From assembly GCA_963969345.1 (NCBI GenBank), contig OZ017768.1, positions 11,076,193 through 11,140,192 of the forward strand: DNA of 64,000 bases. The letters run 5' to 3'. Below the pieces are notes generated by a model. That model had not been told where the DNA came from. It ran no database searches and saw only the letters and a list, made by a program, of their open reading frames with translations. Positions 1 through 11,700 of the stretch are shown in pieces; position 1 is the first letter of the stretch, and each line of letters begins with the position of its first letter. The translations under genes were made by a program, and so were the position numbers. The stretch comes from Turbatrix aceti (taxonomy: Eukaryota; Nematoda; Chromadorea; Rhabditida; Panagrolaimidae).

Positions 1-102
1 GATTTGGATTGTCTGGGGTTTAGGCGATCACCGCTGCCACCTGGAGTGCCGCTTCCACCACGCCATGCTGGCCGTACGGAATATCCGCAATGGTTCTCAC
101 AA
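1..102 (-). CDS. Possible exon fragment of a gene cut by the left edge
   Basis: This stretch is clearly more GC-rich than the AT-rich DNA that follows it, as exons are in this window. On the minus strand a T-run ending in GTGAG (around 101-112) could serve as an acceptor, followed by a reading frame rich in Gly and Ser that stays open to the edge. A plus-strand frame is open too, so strand is not settled. I recognise no domain. It may also be chance composition. Confidence 0.2.
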
Positions 103-1450
103 AAAAATTTCGTTTATAGTCACATCTATAAAACACTTTTATACACAGTGTCTACAATTCGGAGTAGACAAAAGTATAGAACCAGCAATGCATCTTCATT
201 TTTTTCAATCGGCTATAGACAAAAGTATATAAACGAGCGCAAATATCTCAAGAAAAATCAGGGGGAAGGTCGCGACTGCCGACGCTTTCGCATGTTGCGA
301 ACGAGTCAATGAACTTTCGCGATGAGGATTTCAAATCAAATTTAAAAAAATTGTAACTCAGCCCAAAATTCAGTTTCTTTTATAAAATTTTGTTTACAGA
401 CAGATTCAAGGGTGTTCTTTATGCTGACATAATTCTTTTTTTTAATTCGTTCAAAATTAACAAAATCGAAGGAGGTATGGTAGAAAAATCGCGGCGCATA
501 AACAAAATTAGCTATGAAGGCAAACAAAAGCAATTCTGAAGCGAAACAAAATTCTCTAACTGATTTTAAATAAAAAAGTATACCTTATCACCTTAGAAGT
601 TTCGAAAAAAATGAAATTTCTGAGAAAAATTAGGTTTTCGGAACTTTTTAGAACTCAATTTAAAAAACGGAGTACGCCATTCGCTTCAGCGTTCATTTCT
701 GCCCCGGATCCTACTTTTTCGCGTAAATGCATTTCGAACGCGATCCATGCCGATTTTTTTACCGAACCCTACTTTGAAAAATTTTGGTGTTTGCACAACA
801 AAAAAAGGGAGGTTCAGAAGAAAATTTGCACTGGCGCACGGAAAAGATATAAAATCCTGAAACAATCAATACAAATGTAAAAGATACTGTAGAATCCGAT
901 TCTGATTTTAGTTTTTGGATTACACTTCGAAAAAGTTTCGAAAATTCATTTTTCAGGCAAAAGTTTTAGAAGTTTGAGTTTTTCAGGTATTTGAAAATTA
1001 TTTTGAAGCATGTGCATATTTTTACTAGATAGAGAATTTTGTTGTGCTTCGAAATCATTTTGAACTGCATGTATAACTTTATTTGTTACCAAGTAATGAA
1101 TTTTCTAGTACACCTCCTTCAATTTTGGCAAAAATGAAAATTTTGAAAAACGTGAATAGAGAAGTTCGAACGACAATGCTCGATTCTATTTTTTCACAAT
1201 AAAATACTTTTAAATATCAAATCAAAAACCTAAGTTTTCGAATTTAGATATAAATTTCGTCCAATTAATTTCACAACTTGCGCGATCTGCGACTTTTCCG
1301 TTGTTGAGGAGAGGAGTCTCAACACGAATGTTGCATCGCAGCGCTCGGCTTGTTCAGCCGAACTTTGTTCTTTTTTTGTCTATGTTATTTTCTTCGGGCG
1401 AGTTGCAATTGTTGTTTTTTTTGGCTTGATTTATTTTGTTTTTGTTTCAG
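103..1450. other. AT-rich stretch without a supported gene
   Basis: The ORFs here are short, low in complexity and lack splice context. About 1290-1390 is slightly richer in GC and could hold a leader or first exon of the gene that follows, but I could not join it in frame with a convincing donor. Confidence 0.5.
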
Positions 1451-1876
1451 ACTCATCCGGCGACACCCTCCAGCGTGTACAACCTATCGACAACTTTATC
1501 CGAGCTCTTCCACCGACGTAGGTTTTTGAATTTTTCCAAGTTTTTGGGTGTTTTTACTATTTTTTGTATACCAACCAAGTTTCAACCATTTTCTTTCCTT
1601 TTCATGCGATTGTGCCATGAGAGTTCTGCAATTTGTTAGGTAGGATTGCGCTGCGACAGCTGGGGTGCCAAGATCTGGCTTCACAATTGCAAAAAAGGTA
1701 AAAAACGGTTGAAAGGCAGTTGACATCAAATTTTGGGGCAGAAAAGTTTCAGGGTTTGATTTGTTTTCAGTGGTGCCTCGAGACTTTCAGATGACTTCAA
1801 TCCTGTCCCAGCTACAACCATTTACCGCATCATCCAAGCAAAAGCCAAGTCCACGATGCTTCACAGAGAAAAATGA
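1451..1876 (+). CDS. Unidentified small gene, 3' three exons
   Basis: Three exons, 1451-1517, 1640-1697 and 1771-1876 (TGA 1874-1876), join in one frame: GTTTCAG before the first, donor GTAGGT, acceptor TTGTTAG, donor GTAAAA, acceptor TTTTCAG. Phases agree at both junctions (1, then 2), which is the main evidence that this is real. The encoded tail is about 75 residues: Ser/Thr-rich at first, then a helical-looking stretch with LRQLGCQDLASQLQ and IYRIIQAKAKS. There is no in-frame ATG in the first exon, so the 5' end lies upstream; a short ATG exon near 1329 with a weak GTTCAG donor would fit but is unproven. I do not recognise the family. Confidence 0.4.
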
Positions 1877-3084
1877 AGAAGACTTCGACGATGCTTTCAT
1901 TTTTTTGTTTTGTTTTATGTTTTGTCATTTATTTTTTATTTTGTTAGTAAACGAATGCCTGAACGTGCCAAAAAGTATTACTCAGCGGATGCCGCGAAGC
2001 GGGAAGGGAAGCCTGAAAATCAAAAGCAATGAAAACGTGTTTGACACGCTTTGCCAAGCTTGTTTGATTTATAGTTTTGTCTATACGGTGCTCCGATTTA
2101 TAGTTTTGTGTATCAGGTGCTGAAGTCATAGTTATGTCTATAACTCTTTATAGACATATCTACTTACATTTAGATATATTTTTTTGTGAGTTGGTGATCT
2201 TGACGGTCCGGCCAGAATTTATGAATCTTTACATAATAAAAAAATATTTGCAGGAGAATCACATACCATTAACACCAACCAAAAAAGTCAAACAGAGAAA
2301 ACAGGTAAATTTAGCAGACATTGTTGAATACAGTTTTTGACTCAATTGCAAAAATTGCATCACAGGCGCTTAAATACAAAATTCACTGTTTGTCTTCTCT
2401 TACACATCATACTCCTCGCTCGCGAAATAGTAGTTCAACAAATTTTGATCTCACTCTTAGCATGTTAACCGTGGCAATTCATAATTGTTTTAACAAAATC
2501 ATGGAAGTGCAAAACAGGTAGCCGAAGTGTATATTTTATTTTTTTGCTTATGAAGTAGCAAAAAATACTTGACGTTGAGGGGGAGTTGTTTACTCAAACA
2601 TCGATGACAAAATGTTTTCAATGACCTTCGTAAAATATTTATGATGTCATACAAATGCGATTTTTTTTTATTTACTGTCCTTCTCAATGATTACTTTTGT
2701 ATTCTAATGATAAAAAAATAACCATTAATTTTCATTCAAAATAAAAAGCATGCAAAATATTTTTTAACTGTGTGACGTAGTTTAAAGTTACTGCAAAAAA
2801 TATCTGGTAATATTGTAAAATGAAAAAAAAGTAACTATACACTGTTGAACTAAAATTAAGCATTAGTAAGAGTAATAGTAAATGTAAATGTAAATAAATA
2901 GTTATCATTAAAATGCGATTTCTAAAAAAACATTTTATTTCAATTGTAAATTTTACGAAAATGAAAATTCGCAGCTGATAAACAGATTCCACGTTGACAT
3001 GCATAAATCGGTGAGTGCATAAAAAATTACAAACAAGGAGTACGTGTTTTAAAAATTAATCAGCAGAGTTTTGAATCAAAACAG
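1877..3084. other. AT-rich intergenic region
   Basis: Nothing is supported here. A short candidate exon near 2254-2304 is followed by GTAAAT but has no partner in frame. The rest is homopolymer-rich spacer up to the promoter of the thaumatin-like gene. Confidence 0.5.
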
Positions 3085-3090
3085 TATAAA
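3085..3090 (+). promoter_or_regulatory. TATA-like box of the thaumatin-like gene
   Basis: TATAAA lies 55 nt before the start codon at 3145, a normal place for a TATA element in a highly expressed secreted-protein gene. This rests on sequence match and position only. Confidence 0.5.
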
Positions 3091-3144
3091 AGCATGCTAG
3101 CTCGCAGGAAACATACAGCATAAACTGTAAATTCATACCTGAAG

Positions 3145-3848
3145 ATGTTCACCAAATCGACTTTTCTTCTTTTCCTGGCTTTCATGGCCCTTGCTTCAGG
3201 TAAAACTGACCCTAACGATTATAACTTTAACTATAACTATTTTTTTCAGCCCGAAGCATCAAGATAACCAACCGATGCCGATATTCCTTGTGGCCCGCCT
3301 GGAAACAAGGCAACGGCGCTCCTAAGGGTGGAAACCGCCTCGACTCCGGCAAATCCTTGACAATCAACGTCCCCGACAACTGGACAGCCGGTAGAATCTG
3401 GGCTCGCACGTTCTGCAACGGCGCCGGGGCGGACTGTGCAACCCGGGATGCGGCAGTCAGCCTCGGAGAATGGACACTCAAGGGCGCCTACGGCATGGAC
3501 ACGTACGACGTCTCGCTGGTCGACGGATTCAACGTGCCGATCACAATCCGGCCCTCAAACGGGTGCAAGACGATCGGCACGAGCAGCTCGGCGATCCTCG
3601 ACAAGTGCCCCGGAGAGTTGAAAGTCTCAAAAGGCGGGCGAGCCGTGCAGTGCCTGAGCGCGTGCACAAAGTTTGGCATGCCCGAGTACTGCTGCACAGG
3701 TGCCTTCAGCAAGCCGAAGAAGTGCCCGTCGACCAAGTACGCGCATTTCTTCAAGAGCAACTGCCCGACTTGCTATAGCTACGCCTACGACGATAAGACT
3801 TCGACGTTCACCTGCAAAGACGCCAACTATGAAGTTTATTTTTGCTGA
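3145..3848 (+). CDS. Secreted thaumatin-like protein
   Basis: Two exons, 3145-3199 and 3250-3848, with a 50-nt intron, give 217 residues. Residues 1-20 are a signal peptide (MFTKSTFLLFLAFMALASA). The mature part begins with the thaumatin-like strand IKITNRCRYSLWPAW and carries the family hallmark GRIWARTFC, then DGFNVPITI, the CP-EL strand, and the Cys-rich C-terminal half. I count about 14 Cys in the mature part against the usual 16. The segment between ADCATRD and VSLGEWTL is much shorter than in plant or nematode relatives, where a Cys-rich loop sits. Members of the family (PR-5) bind or cleave glucans and are tied to defence against fungi; that role is inferred from the family. AATAAA follows 30 nt after the stop. 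Confidence 0.93.
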
Positions 3849-3877
3849 TTGTGGCACTATTTGTGGTTTTGTAACTG

Positions 3878-3883
3878 AATAAA
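3878..3883 (+). terminator. Polyadenylation signal of the thaumatin-like gene
   Basis: AATAAA, 30 nt after the TGA at 3846-3848, followed by T-rich DNA. Confidence 0.7.
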
Positions 3884-3899
3884 CTGTCGATTCGATTTT

Positions 3900-4322
3900 T
3901 TTAGAACGCATATTACGTTATTTTGTTGTTTTGCCAGCTTTATCATGCGCGCAACCTGCGGCGTACACGCACGCCTTCTCCGCATCAAGTTTTCACTTTT
4001 ACTTTTCTTCTCGAGCTTCCATGTGTGATCGGGATTATATAACCTTTCGCCGACAAAAAATTCCTTATTGATTCAAGCTCGTTGGTATCGAGCTATCTTG
4101 CTTCTTACCTGCCTACTTTCGTCGCTGGTGCTCGGTGTTATCACCTTCACGTGCGGCGGCCGAGGTCGCCTGGCGTGGCGAGAGTTGTTCTGACGCGAAC
4201 TTAGTTTTTTTTTCATATTTTATCGCCCTGTCGTCATCATTTTTATTGTACAACTGCGATCTTGCCTGACACTCAATTTTTTTAATCTTGACTAATTTTT
4301 CTTTCAGCAGCTGTTGACTCGC
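3900..4322 (+). promoter_or_regulatory. Leader region of the deubiquitinase gene
   Basis: The stretch 4080-4200 is GC-richer than its surroundings and may be promoter or a 5' UTR exon. An acceptor TTTCTTTCAG ends at 4307, 15 nt before the start codon, and could accept either a leader intron or a trans-spliced leader. I saw no zinc-finger coding exon here. Confidence 0.35.
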
Positions 4323-7300
4323 ATGGCAATCGACGACGACGACGGCACACTCGTCGTGACGACGACTGCTCCGGCCACCTCTGTGGTATCACCGCTCTTC
4401 GGGAAGGGGAATGGCGACCAGCAGGAGAGTACGGCCCTGCGTGAGGTCACGTACGCGTCGATGCAGATGTCCAATGAGTACTGGAGGGCTCACGTAGTCG
4501 TCGACCACGAATCATCCTTCGACGAACACGGTCGTATTCGTGGTACGTTGTCCTTTGTGGCGCCTTGTACCGGGGAGTAATTTATTTGGGTCTGTGGGCA
4601 CTGATAGCATTGTTTGGGTAGCGCAAATGAACCGATGCGGTGATAATCAAACCGGTTTTTATGTGGGCTTGTTGCAGCAGCAGTTGAGTTAACGTATTAT
4701 TATTTTATACTTTATAAAAATGTTTTTGCAAAAAAGTTTTTTTAGCTAATTGACATTTTTCGGTATTTAGTATTTTGTGAAATTTTAATTTTATGTTATT
4801 TGTAAAACAATTTTTTTATTCACTGTGATAAAGTTCTTTATTCCAACTTCAGGACTCGTAGGTCTCTATAACCAAGGCAATACGTGCTACCTGAACTCTG
4901 CAGTCCAGTGCCTTGTCAACTGTCCCCCGCTCCGGGAGTACTTCCGCTCGTACCTTCCGCCTCTCGCCGTGCGTGCCAAGGATTCCGTCACGCACAGTCT
5001 CCTCTGCCCGAAGAAGCCCATCTCGGACGCCTTCCAGGACGTCGTCTACAAACTCTGGGGCCTGCAGACGTCATCTGCGCTTCGACCCATTGTTTTTATT
5101 TACGTTGGTTTTTTGATTGAGTTTTTTTTACATTTCTACTTCTATGATGAAACTTTTTTAGAAGGTAAAAGAGAGGTGCGCTCAATTCAAGGGCTACGCC
5201 CAGCAAGACGCTCAGGAGTTTATCAGGTGTCTCCTGGATGTCCTTCATCAGGAACTTCGGCGACCGATCGTTCACCTGGCCGAAGACCTGATCGATGGGG
5301 AGGGCGATGGCGCGAACGATGACCGAAAGTCTGAGTGTAGCAGCAGTGACAGCAGTGCTTCGAGCACGGATGAACTCAACCGGGCTAGCGGTGATCACTT
5401 TGAGACCGCTGACAGTGGACTCAGTTCTGATGCTGTGAGTTTTTGGGGGGGAGTACAAAAACTGAGGGGCAATGATTTTTACTTTTAAAAAAACTGCATA
5501 AAAATTTGGGTTTCCAACTATGTATTTCAGGGAGATTCAACAAAACAAGAAGAACCCCGACGCGCCATTCGCTCCCCGCCAACCCGTGTCCGACCTCCTT
5601 CGTCTCCCGAGCCCTCGGCATCGCCTTCCTCGTCGTCGACCCACAACAACCGACAACAACAATTTCGTTCGATCATTTCCGACGTCTTTGATGGCGAACT
5701 CGTCAGCACGGTCAAGTGCATGACTTGTCATCACCTCTCCAACACGAGGGAAACATTCCAGGTGAGATTTTTTTAAATCGTGCCTCATCAGGAAAGATAT
5801 GGTGTTTTTAGGATATTTCGTTGCCCATCCCGTCGACGGATCAGATCGCTTATCTCAAGAACACGCCTCCAATTGACCTGTGTGCACAGCACCGCAACAA
5901 TGGATCGATGTTTGACTCTGCTTCGTCCACGGCGTCGTCATCGTCGTCGGCGGAGGCGGGAGCAACAGGCACAGCGGGTTCTTCGTCGACGGCACCGCTT
6001 GTGCCAGTGACACCGACTTCTGGCTTTGGTCCGAGCTCTTTGCTTCAGTCTAACGAATACAGCTATGCTTACGTGAGTCGGGGTTCTATAAACTGTACTT
6101 TTACGGTTTATCTACGGTTTACAATTTTGTGAGACAAGTTTTTTCATCACAAACCTTTTTTTTCCAAAATAAACTACAAACAAACGAAAGCGTTTAAATA
6201 AAAAAACTTTTGCTTTGAGAACCACAGTCATATTTTGATTTCACGGTTTTCATAAACTTTTGGCATAAACTTTCTTTTTCATTCTAATTTTTTTATCGAA
6301 AATCTAGTTTTTTTCTCAATTTTATTGTTTCAGTGGATACTGGCACTTGCCCGAACGTGGTTCATCGATCCATGGCTATCGTATATAATTTATTTTTATC
6401 GATTTATTTTTTCAACAAATATCTCTCTCGAAGACTGTCTACAGGCTTTCTTTTCGGCTGATCACCTCTACGGCGAAGACATGTATTCGTGTGATAAGTG
6501 CACAATGCGAGTTTTTATCACATTTTTTTGTAACTGAATTATACATTTTTTTTCATTTTTTAGGCTACGAAATGGCGTCAAGCAATGTCGTCTGACAAAG
6601 TTGCCCGAAATTCTTTGCATTCATCTGAAGAGATTTCGGCACGAATACGCGTACAATACAAAGGTTGGCACCAAAGTGACTTTTCCACTGTGTGATCTCG
6701 ATATGAGGCCTTACGTCCTGCAATCCGTTCTCGAAGATCACAAAGATCAGGACGACTTTACGACTCAATACGACCTCATTGCCTTTGTGTCACACCGGGG
6801 CTCCGGTGTTGAATGTGGGTTTTTTATTCAAAAAAATGAACTTTTTGTTTTATAACAAAATTTTAATTCAAAAAATTTATAAACTGTGTACAATGTTTTA
6901 GACGGTCACTATGTGGCTTACTGCCGTAACAGCCTTGACGGAAACTGGTACGAATACGATGACTGCAACGTGACAGCAGTCAGCGAGCTTGAAGTCATGT
7001 CACGCGAAGCCTACGTACTGTTTTACCAGAAAAAGGGCACAGATTCGACGGAAGCCTTCCGTGACCAGGTCATGCAGGTGCTCTCTGAAATCAACGAGCC
7101 CAGCGGTGACGCTTACTTCATCTCCTCCGAGTGGCTTCATCGTTTCCGAACATTCTCTTCGCCCGGTCCCATCACGAATACCGACTTCCTCTGCGAGCAC
7201 CTCGGCAAGCTACCTGTCCTCAGGGATAACGAAGTACTCCCGATTCCGGCAAACGTATGGGCGATGCTGTTTGAGAGATTTGGAGGCGGTCCACCCTGCG

Positions 7301-8131
7301 ACAGACTGGGTGTATGCGAGATTTGCACGGAACGAACACTGCATATTGTGACGAGGAAACGGGACGAATCCGAGGCTATCAAACGTCTCGAAAAGCAAAA
7401 TCCCTATTCCGAGAGACTACCGTATAATTTGATTTCATATTCGTGGTGGGAGCAGTGGGAAGCTTTTGTGACGCAGCTGAATCGAGGTTGGTTTTTTTTG
7501 GTGCGATACTGTAATACAAGTCATTTTTGTGTATTTTTTTCGTGCTGAGAAACTGTGCTACATCGTAGGGTTTTTGTTGTGAAACACTGAATTGTTTTTG
7601 TAAGATTATTTTTTGTTTTCAGCACCTCCGGGTCCAATTCGGAACGAAGCCCTCCTCCAGAAGCACCGCGATGGTTCATTCCGCCTCCGACAAGGCATCA
7701 ACTTCAAATCCCTCACGCGACCCCAGTGGCTGTACCTGCACAAGATCTACGGCGGCGGTCCTGAGGTATTCCGCATCTACGAACGCCAACCCTCGCCTGA
7801 AGAAGTCGACCGAATCGTCCGACAGGTGGATCAGATGATAGCCGCCGTCAAGGATCACCTCGTCAAGCAGCAGGCCAAGCGTGACGCCGCCACCGGTGAG
7901 AGTGAGCCTATCGTGGAGCTTCCAGCCGATACCGAGCAAACAACCACCACCTCAATCGACAGCGAGGCTGAAGGCGATATTTCGGGTGACTCGACCAAGA
8001 CCCTCAAGGCAGACGACGACGGAAAGCCACAGGAGACGTCTGCCATCGACGACGAAGACTTTCTGAATTCGGTCATCAAGAAGGAATTCGATCTGGATGA
8101 CAACGAGCAAGTGACACAATTTTTGGGTTAA
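4323..8131 (+). CDS. Ubiquitin carboxyl-terminal hydrolase, USP20/USP33 type
   Basis: Nine exons: 4323-4542, 4853-5091, 5162-5434, 5531-5761, 5812-6072, 6334-6506, 6564-6814, 6902-7486, 7623-8131. All phases agree and the protein has 913 residues. It is a cysteine protease that removes ubiquitin. The Cys box [18 protein letters not shown] starts near residue 74, [19 protein letters not shown] near 161, the zinc-ribbon CxxC pairs follow (VKCMTC; YSCDKC), then [12 protein letters not shown] and the His box [10 protein letters not shown] with YEYDD after it. Two DUSP domains follow: [15 protein letters not shown]...YGGGPP and the C-terminal APPGPIRN...YGGGPEV. This domain order is specific to USP20/USP33. 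The insert between the Cys box and the ribbon is Ser/Gln-rich and disordered. The N-terminal ZnF-UBP domain of vertebrate members is absent; only about 73 acidic and Thr-rich residues precede the catalytic core. The intron after exon 6 must use a GC donor to keep CxxC-LRNGVK intact. Confidence 0.93.
6507..6563 (+). other. GC-AG intron inside the deubiquitinase gene
   Basis: The family motif C-x-x-C-x-x-LRNGVK can be formed only if the exon ends after AT at 6506, so the intron begins GCGAGT and ends TTTTTTAG at 6563. The nearest GT donor (GTTTTT at 6511) would put the next exon out of frame and destroy the conserved LRNGVKQCR. Confidence 0.75.
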
Positions 8132-8395
8132 CTGGAAAAATTTTATTTTGATACTATATTTTTGCACTCCATCCCGAGTTTTCTTTCTGCAGAAGTTGCC
8201 CCGTCCGTCTCCAGTGAGCAGCGGCTAATATTCAGTGATCAGCGCCACTCGTCAGCCAGGATGGACAGACAGGCGGTAATAATAATAATAATGTTATACT
8301 TATGCTCACTCCCCTCGACTGATGACTGTATAATTTTGTGTGCGTTGTCGTATACGATAGCTGACAGAATTCAATTAACTGTGTATCCTGAGTGA
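8132..8395. other. Intergenic spacer after the deubiquitinase gene
   Basis: This holds the 3' UTR of the upstream gene and a short AAT repeat near 8275-8291. No clear AATAAA was seen close to the stop. Confidence 0.4.
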
Positions 8396-8635
8396 TGATA
8401 AAGGCTTGGCTGACGCGAGCCAGAGCTTATCAGTGTAACGCGATCTGGGAGTAACCCAATTAACGACCGATTGAAGACGAGAGGGTAGCTAGAAGCATCC
8501 GGGCTGGGCTCCTTAATCGAATTAAGCGGCGAGAGGCCAAAAAAGAGTCGGAAAGCGATAAAAAAAGCATAATTCCTTGAAACATGCAGACTACTTACCT
8601 GCAGAATCAAAAATTATGGGGAGGAGGAGTGATAA
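8396..8635 (+). promoter_or_regulatory. Promoter with GATA sites for the IRG-7-like gene
   Basis: Three GATA-type sites lie within about 320 bp of the start codon: TGATAA at 8396-8401, CTTATCAGT at 8426-8434 (the reverse complement of ACTGATAAG, the known nematode intestinal ELT-2-type site), and TGATAA at 8630-8635. This suggests expression in the intestine; it is inference from motif and position. Confidence 0.45.
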
Positions 8636-8718
8636 AGGCGGAAAAGAGCGAAGGAAGGTAAGGCACGCAGCAAAGTCCGAAGCCGTCATTCATTATTGCT
8701 CACTCACGACAGGCAAAG

Positions 8719-11700
8719 ATGACGGCGCCACGGAGAGGTTCATCCTCTCGTGCACTGTCTCTGCTTGTAGCCACTGCCGTCGCAGCAGTACTTGTTGCAG
8801 GCGTTGCAGCTGCTGAAACGCTCAAAATCGACTCTCTTCCCGGTGGTAAGCCTGAAATCTCGATTTTTCTTGACAAATACATATGAGTAAAACAAGGGAA
8901 AACTTACAGATCTGAAGCACATTGACTGGCTCAAGTTCCGCAACAACCTCGAGTCTAACGTCGACCACGCTGTCGACCGAGAACCACTCAATGGCAAGAT
9001 CGTCGATCCCATCACACTCGGATCTGGCAACTCCAACTGCTACCATGGATGGACTGGTAACGACTGCGAGTTCCGTAAGTTTGAAAAAATTTTGCGAAAA
9101 TGTGTAAAAAGGGGTAAAAAAACTGACGAAGAATGAGAAAATGGCTGTAAACGGATACGATGAAGTGATAAGAGTTAAGATTAAAATTACGGTATTAATA
9201 ACGGTTGCAAAAACATTGACTGTTACAAGGACATATATCCTGTTATGATTTGTAATTGCACTCAAATTAATTTTTTTATTATCTGGTTTTACACGAAAAT
9301 TATTTTCTTTTTCCTTTCTTTTTATATTTTTTTACAATTTTTCATTGTATTTTTAGCCATCTGTCATCACCACCACGACCACGAACACGGACCTGCGAAT
9401 CCGGAAAATACTCTTGTCGACATCTTCTTTGTCCGGCCACCGGTGAATGCCTTTACCATCTACGTCGACAACACGATCTTGTCCTTTACGCTCAACGTTC
9501 ACGTCCAGAATGGCACGAACCCGCACCTGTACCTCTACGACCGGAACAACACTCTCATCCTGCCAACCACGGAAGAACAACAGTCGCATTCTGAGACTAC
9601 TTTTGGCTACCGGGATGTTAGGCCCGGAACCTACAGCGCCGTCGTCTCGTCCGATGTCCCTTCTGCGTCCTACATCACGTTCTACTACGCTGAGACTTTC
9701 CTTTTCGTCGAGATGGGCGGCATCTTGGTTCGTGAATACCACAACGGTGAATCCCTCCACGACGACTTCCCGGCTCTCAACACGCTCTACGCTCACCGCG
9801 TGAACGACCTCGTCGCTAGTCCCATCAACCTTGAATTCCCGGGAACCCTGTCGACTGTTTCGCTTATGTCGGAGCAGGAACCCGCGGTGTTCAACATGCG
9901 TCTGGATCTTCGTTACGGCTGCCACTTTGCCTACTACCTGAGGAACTATTTTTGCATTGCTGAGGGACACTACATCGCTCGCTTCCGTGGCTATGACTTT
10001 TTCGGACATTCTTTTACTCGTATCGTTTCGTACCGCTGCGAAATTTACATCGCGCCACCAAGCAACAATACGACACCGTCTCCGGTCTCGCCGACGCCAA
10101 CTGGGCCTCTGCACTGCAACCACCACGGTTTGTTGATCACCAATGCCGACAACTCGCAATACTGCTACTGTGACGACCTATACGGAGGCGCGGACTGCAG
10201 CATTGCTCTCTGCCTCAACGGAGGATCGCAGTTTGAGGGACAGCAGTGCCTGTGCCCAAATGGATTCTCAGGATCTCACTGCCAGGACGTTCAGTGCGTC
10301 GACAATGAACAGACACCGTACCTCGAGGCACCACCAAGTCTTAACTTTGTCATCAGGACGCGCTCTCAGTTAGGGTCTGTTATTGCTCAGGTGGCAGAAG
10401 CCGTCCAGCAGGTGATCAATGCTCTCGATACCGTCGATCCAGATTACACCAGCAGGTTCTCGATTGTCTCGTTCAACAACAATCGTAAGTTTATTTTGAG
10501 CTGTTTGACATGTTTTTTCGATATTTTTTTAAGAGTCGTCGTACAACAGCTACCGCACGGGCAACCAAGTCGTCCACGCTCTCTACCAGCTAGCCAACAC
10601 CACGGACAATACTGGGGGATGCAACGATCAACTCTTCGGACCCCTGATCCGTTCGCTCACCGGTGAATTTGTCACGAGCAACTCTCCTATCTACGTCATC
10701 ACCGATGCCCTGCCCCATGACCACAACGACGGCATCCTCGGAGTTGTTGAAGGCGCCTACAGCCGTGACCGAGCTCAAATCAACTTCATCGTCGTCGAAC
10801 CCGCCGACACCACCTGTCCTCCAATTGAATTCGGTGACCTTGAAGTTGGCTTCCTCGCCTTGACTTCTCAGCGCACGTCGGGTATCACAACAGTCGTTCG
10901 CCGCAGTCAACAGAACACGGTGGGCTCGCTCCTCTACGCTCACATTGCCACGACGTATCACAACTCGCACCTCGTCTTCGCCGATGACCAGCGCTCGTGC
11001 CACAACATCCCACGCTACATCCCGGTTGCCGTTGACAACAGATTTGCCCAAATTGCTGTTGTTGTTGAAGGCGTGAACGCTTCCGTCCAGATCAACGCTC
11101 CTGATGGCAGCGTTGTCCAGCCGTACTCCCAGACGTACGGTGTGGTTACGATCGCTGCTGTTTCTGCTTTCTCCGGTTCCTGGACTGTGACTGTTATTTC
11201 GCAGTCTATCCAGACGCCATGCTCGGTCCGTGTTTATGCCATCGAAGAGTTCCGCGGTGAAACGAGCGATTACGCTCTGCACTACGGCATCACCTACGGA
11301 CTCGTGGAGAACGCTCCCTTCTTCCAGCCGCTTGCCGGCGTTCCAGTCAGCATTACAGCTCGTCTTGAGAACTTTGAAGTCCGCAGACCGGAGCGTCTGA
11401 ACGCCGAAATCATCGTCTACCAACGAGGCGACCGTGCCGACCAGGGTCGATCATTTGTTATGGCCAGCAACGGCATTTGGCGCACCCACTGCAACTATCA
11501 GCTCTACTTCCCGCCTCTTACGTGCTACGACGAGCGAAACACGCTCTACTTCACCATCTTCGTCACCGACAACCACGGCTTTGCTGTCCAGCGGGCCGGA
11601 ACCTTCTTCTGCGCTACGATCCACCCACCACCCCCGCCTCAGAATGGAACCTGTGCAAACGGCGGCATCTACTTCAACAACACCTGCTACTGCCAGCCAG

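Noticed and set aside
3227..3911. Overlapping ORFs around the thaumatin-like gene
   Set aside because: They are out-of-frame or antisense shadows of a gene with a clear family match and signal peptide.
9353..10159. Long minus-strand ORF of 268 codons opposite the IRG-7-like gene
   Set aside because: It mirrors a GC-rich coding exon in which the plus strand has good domains and splice sites. The minus frame has no recognisable motif.
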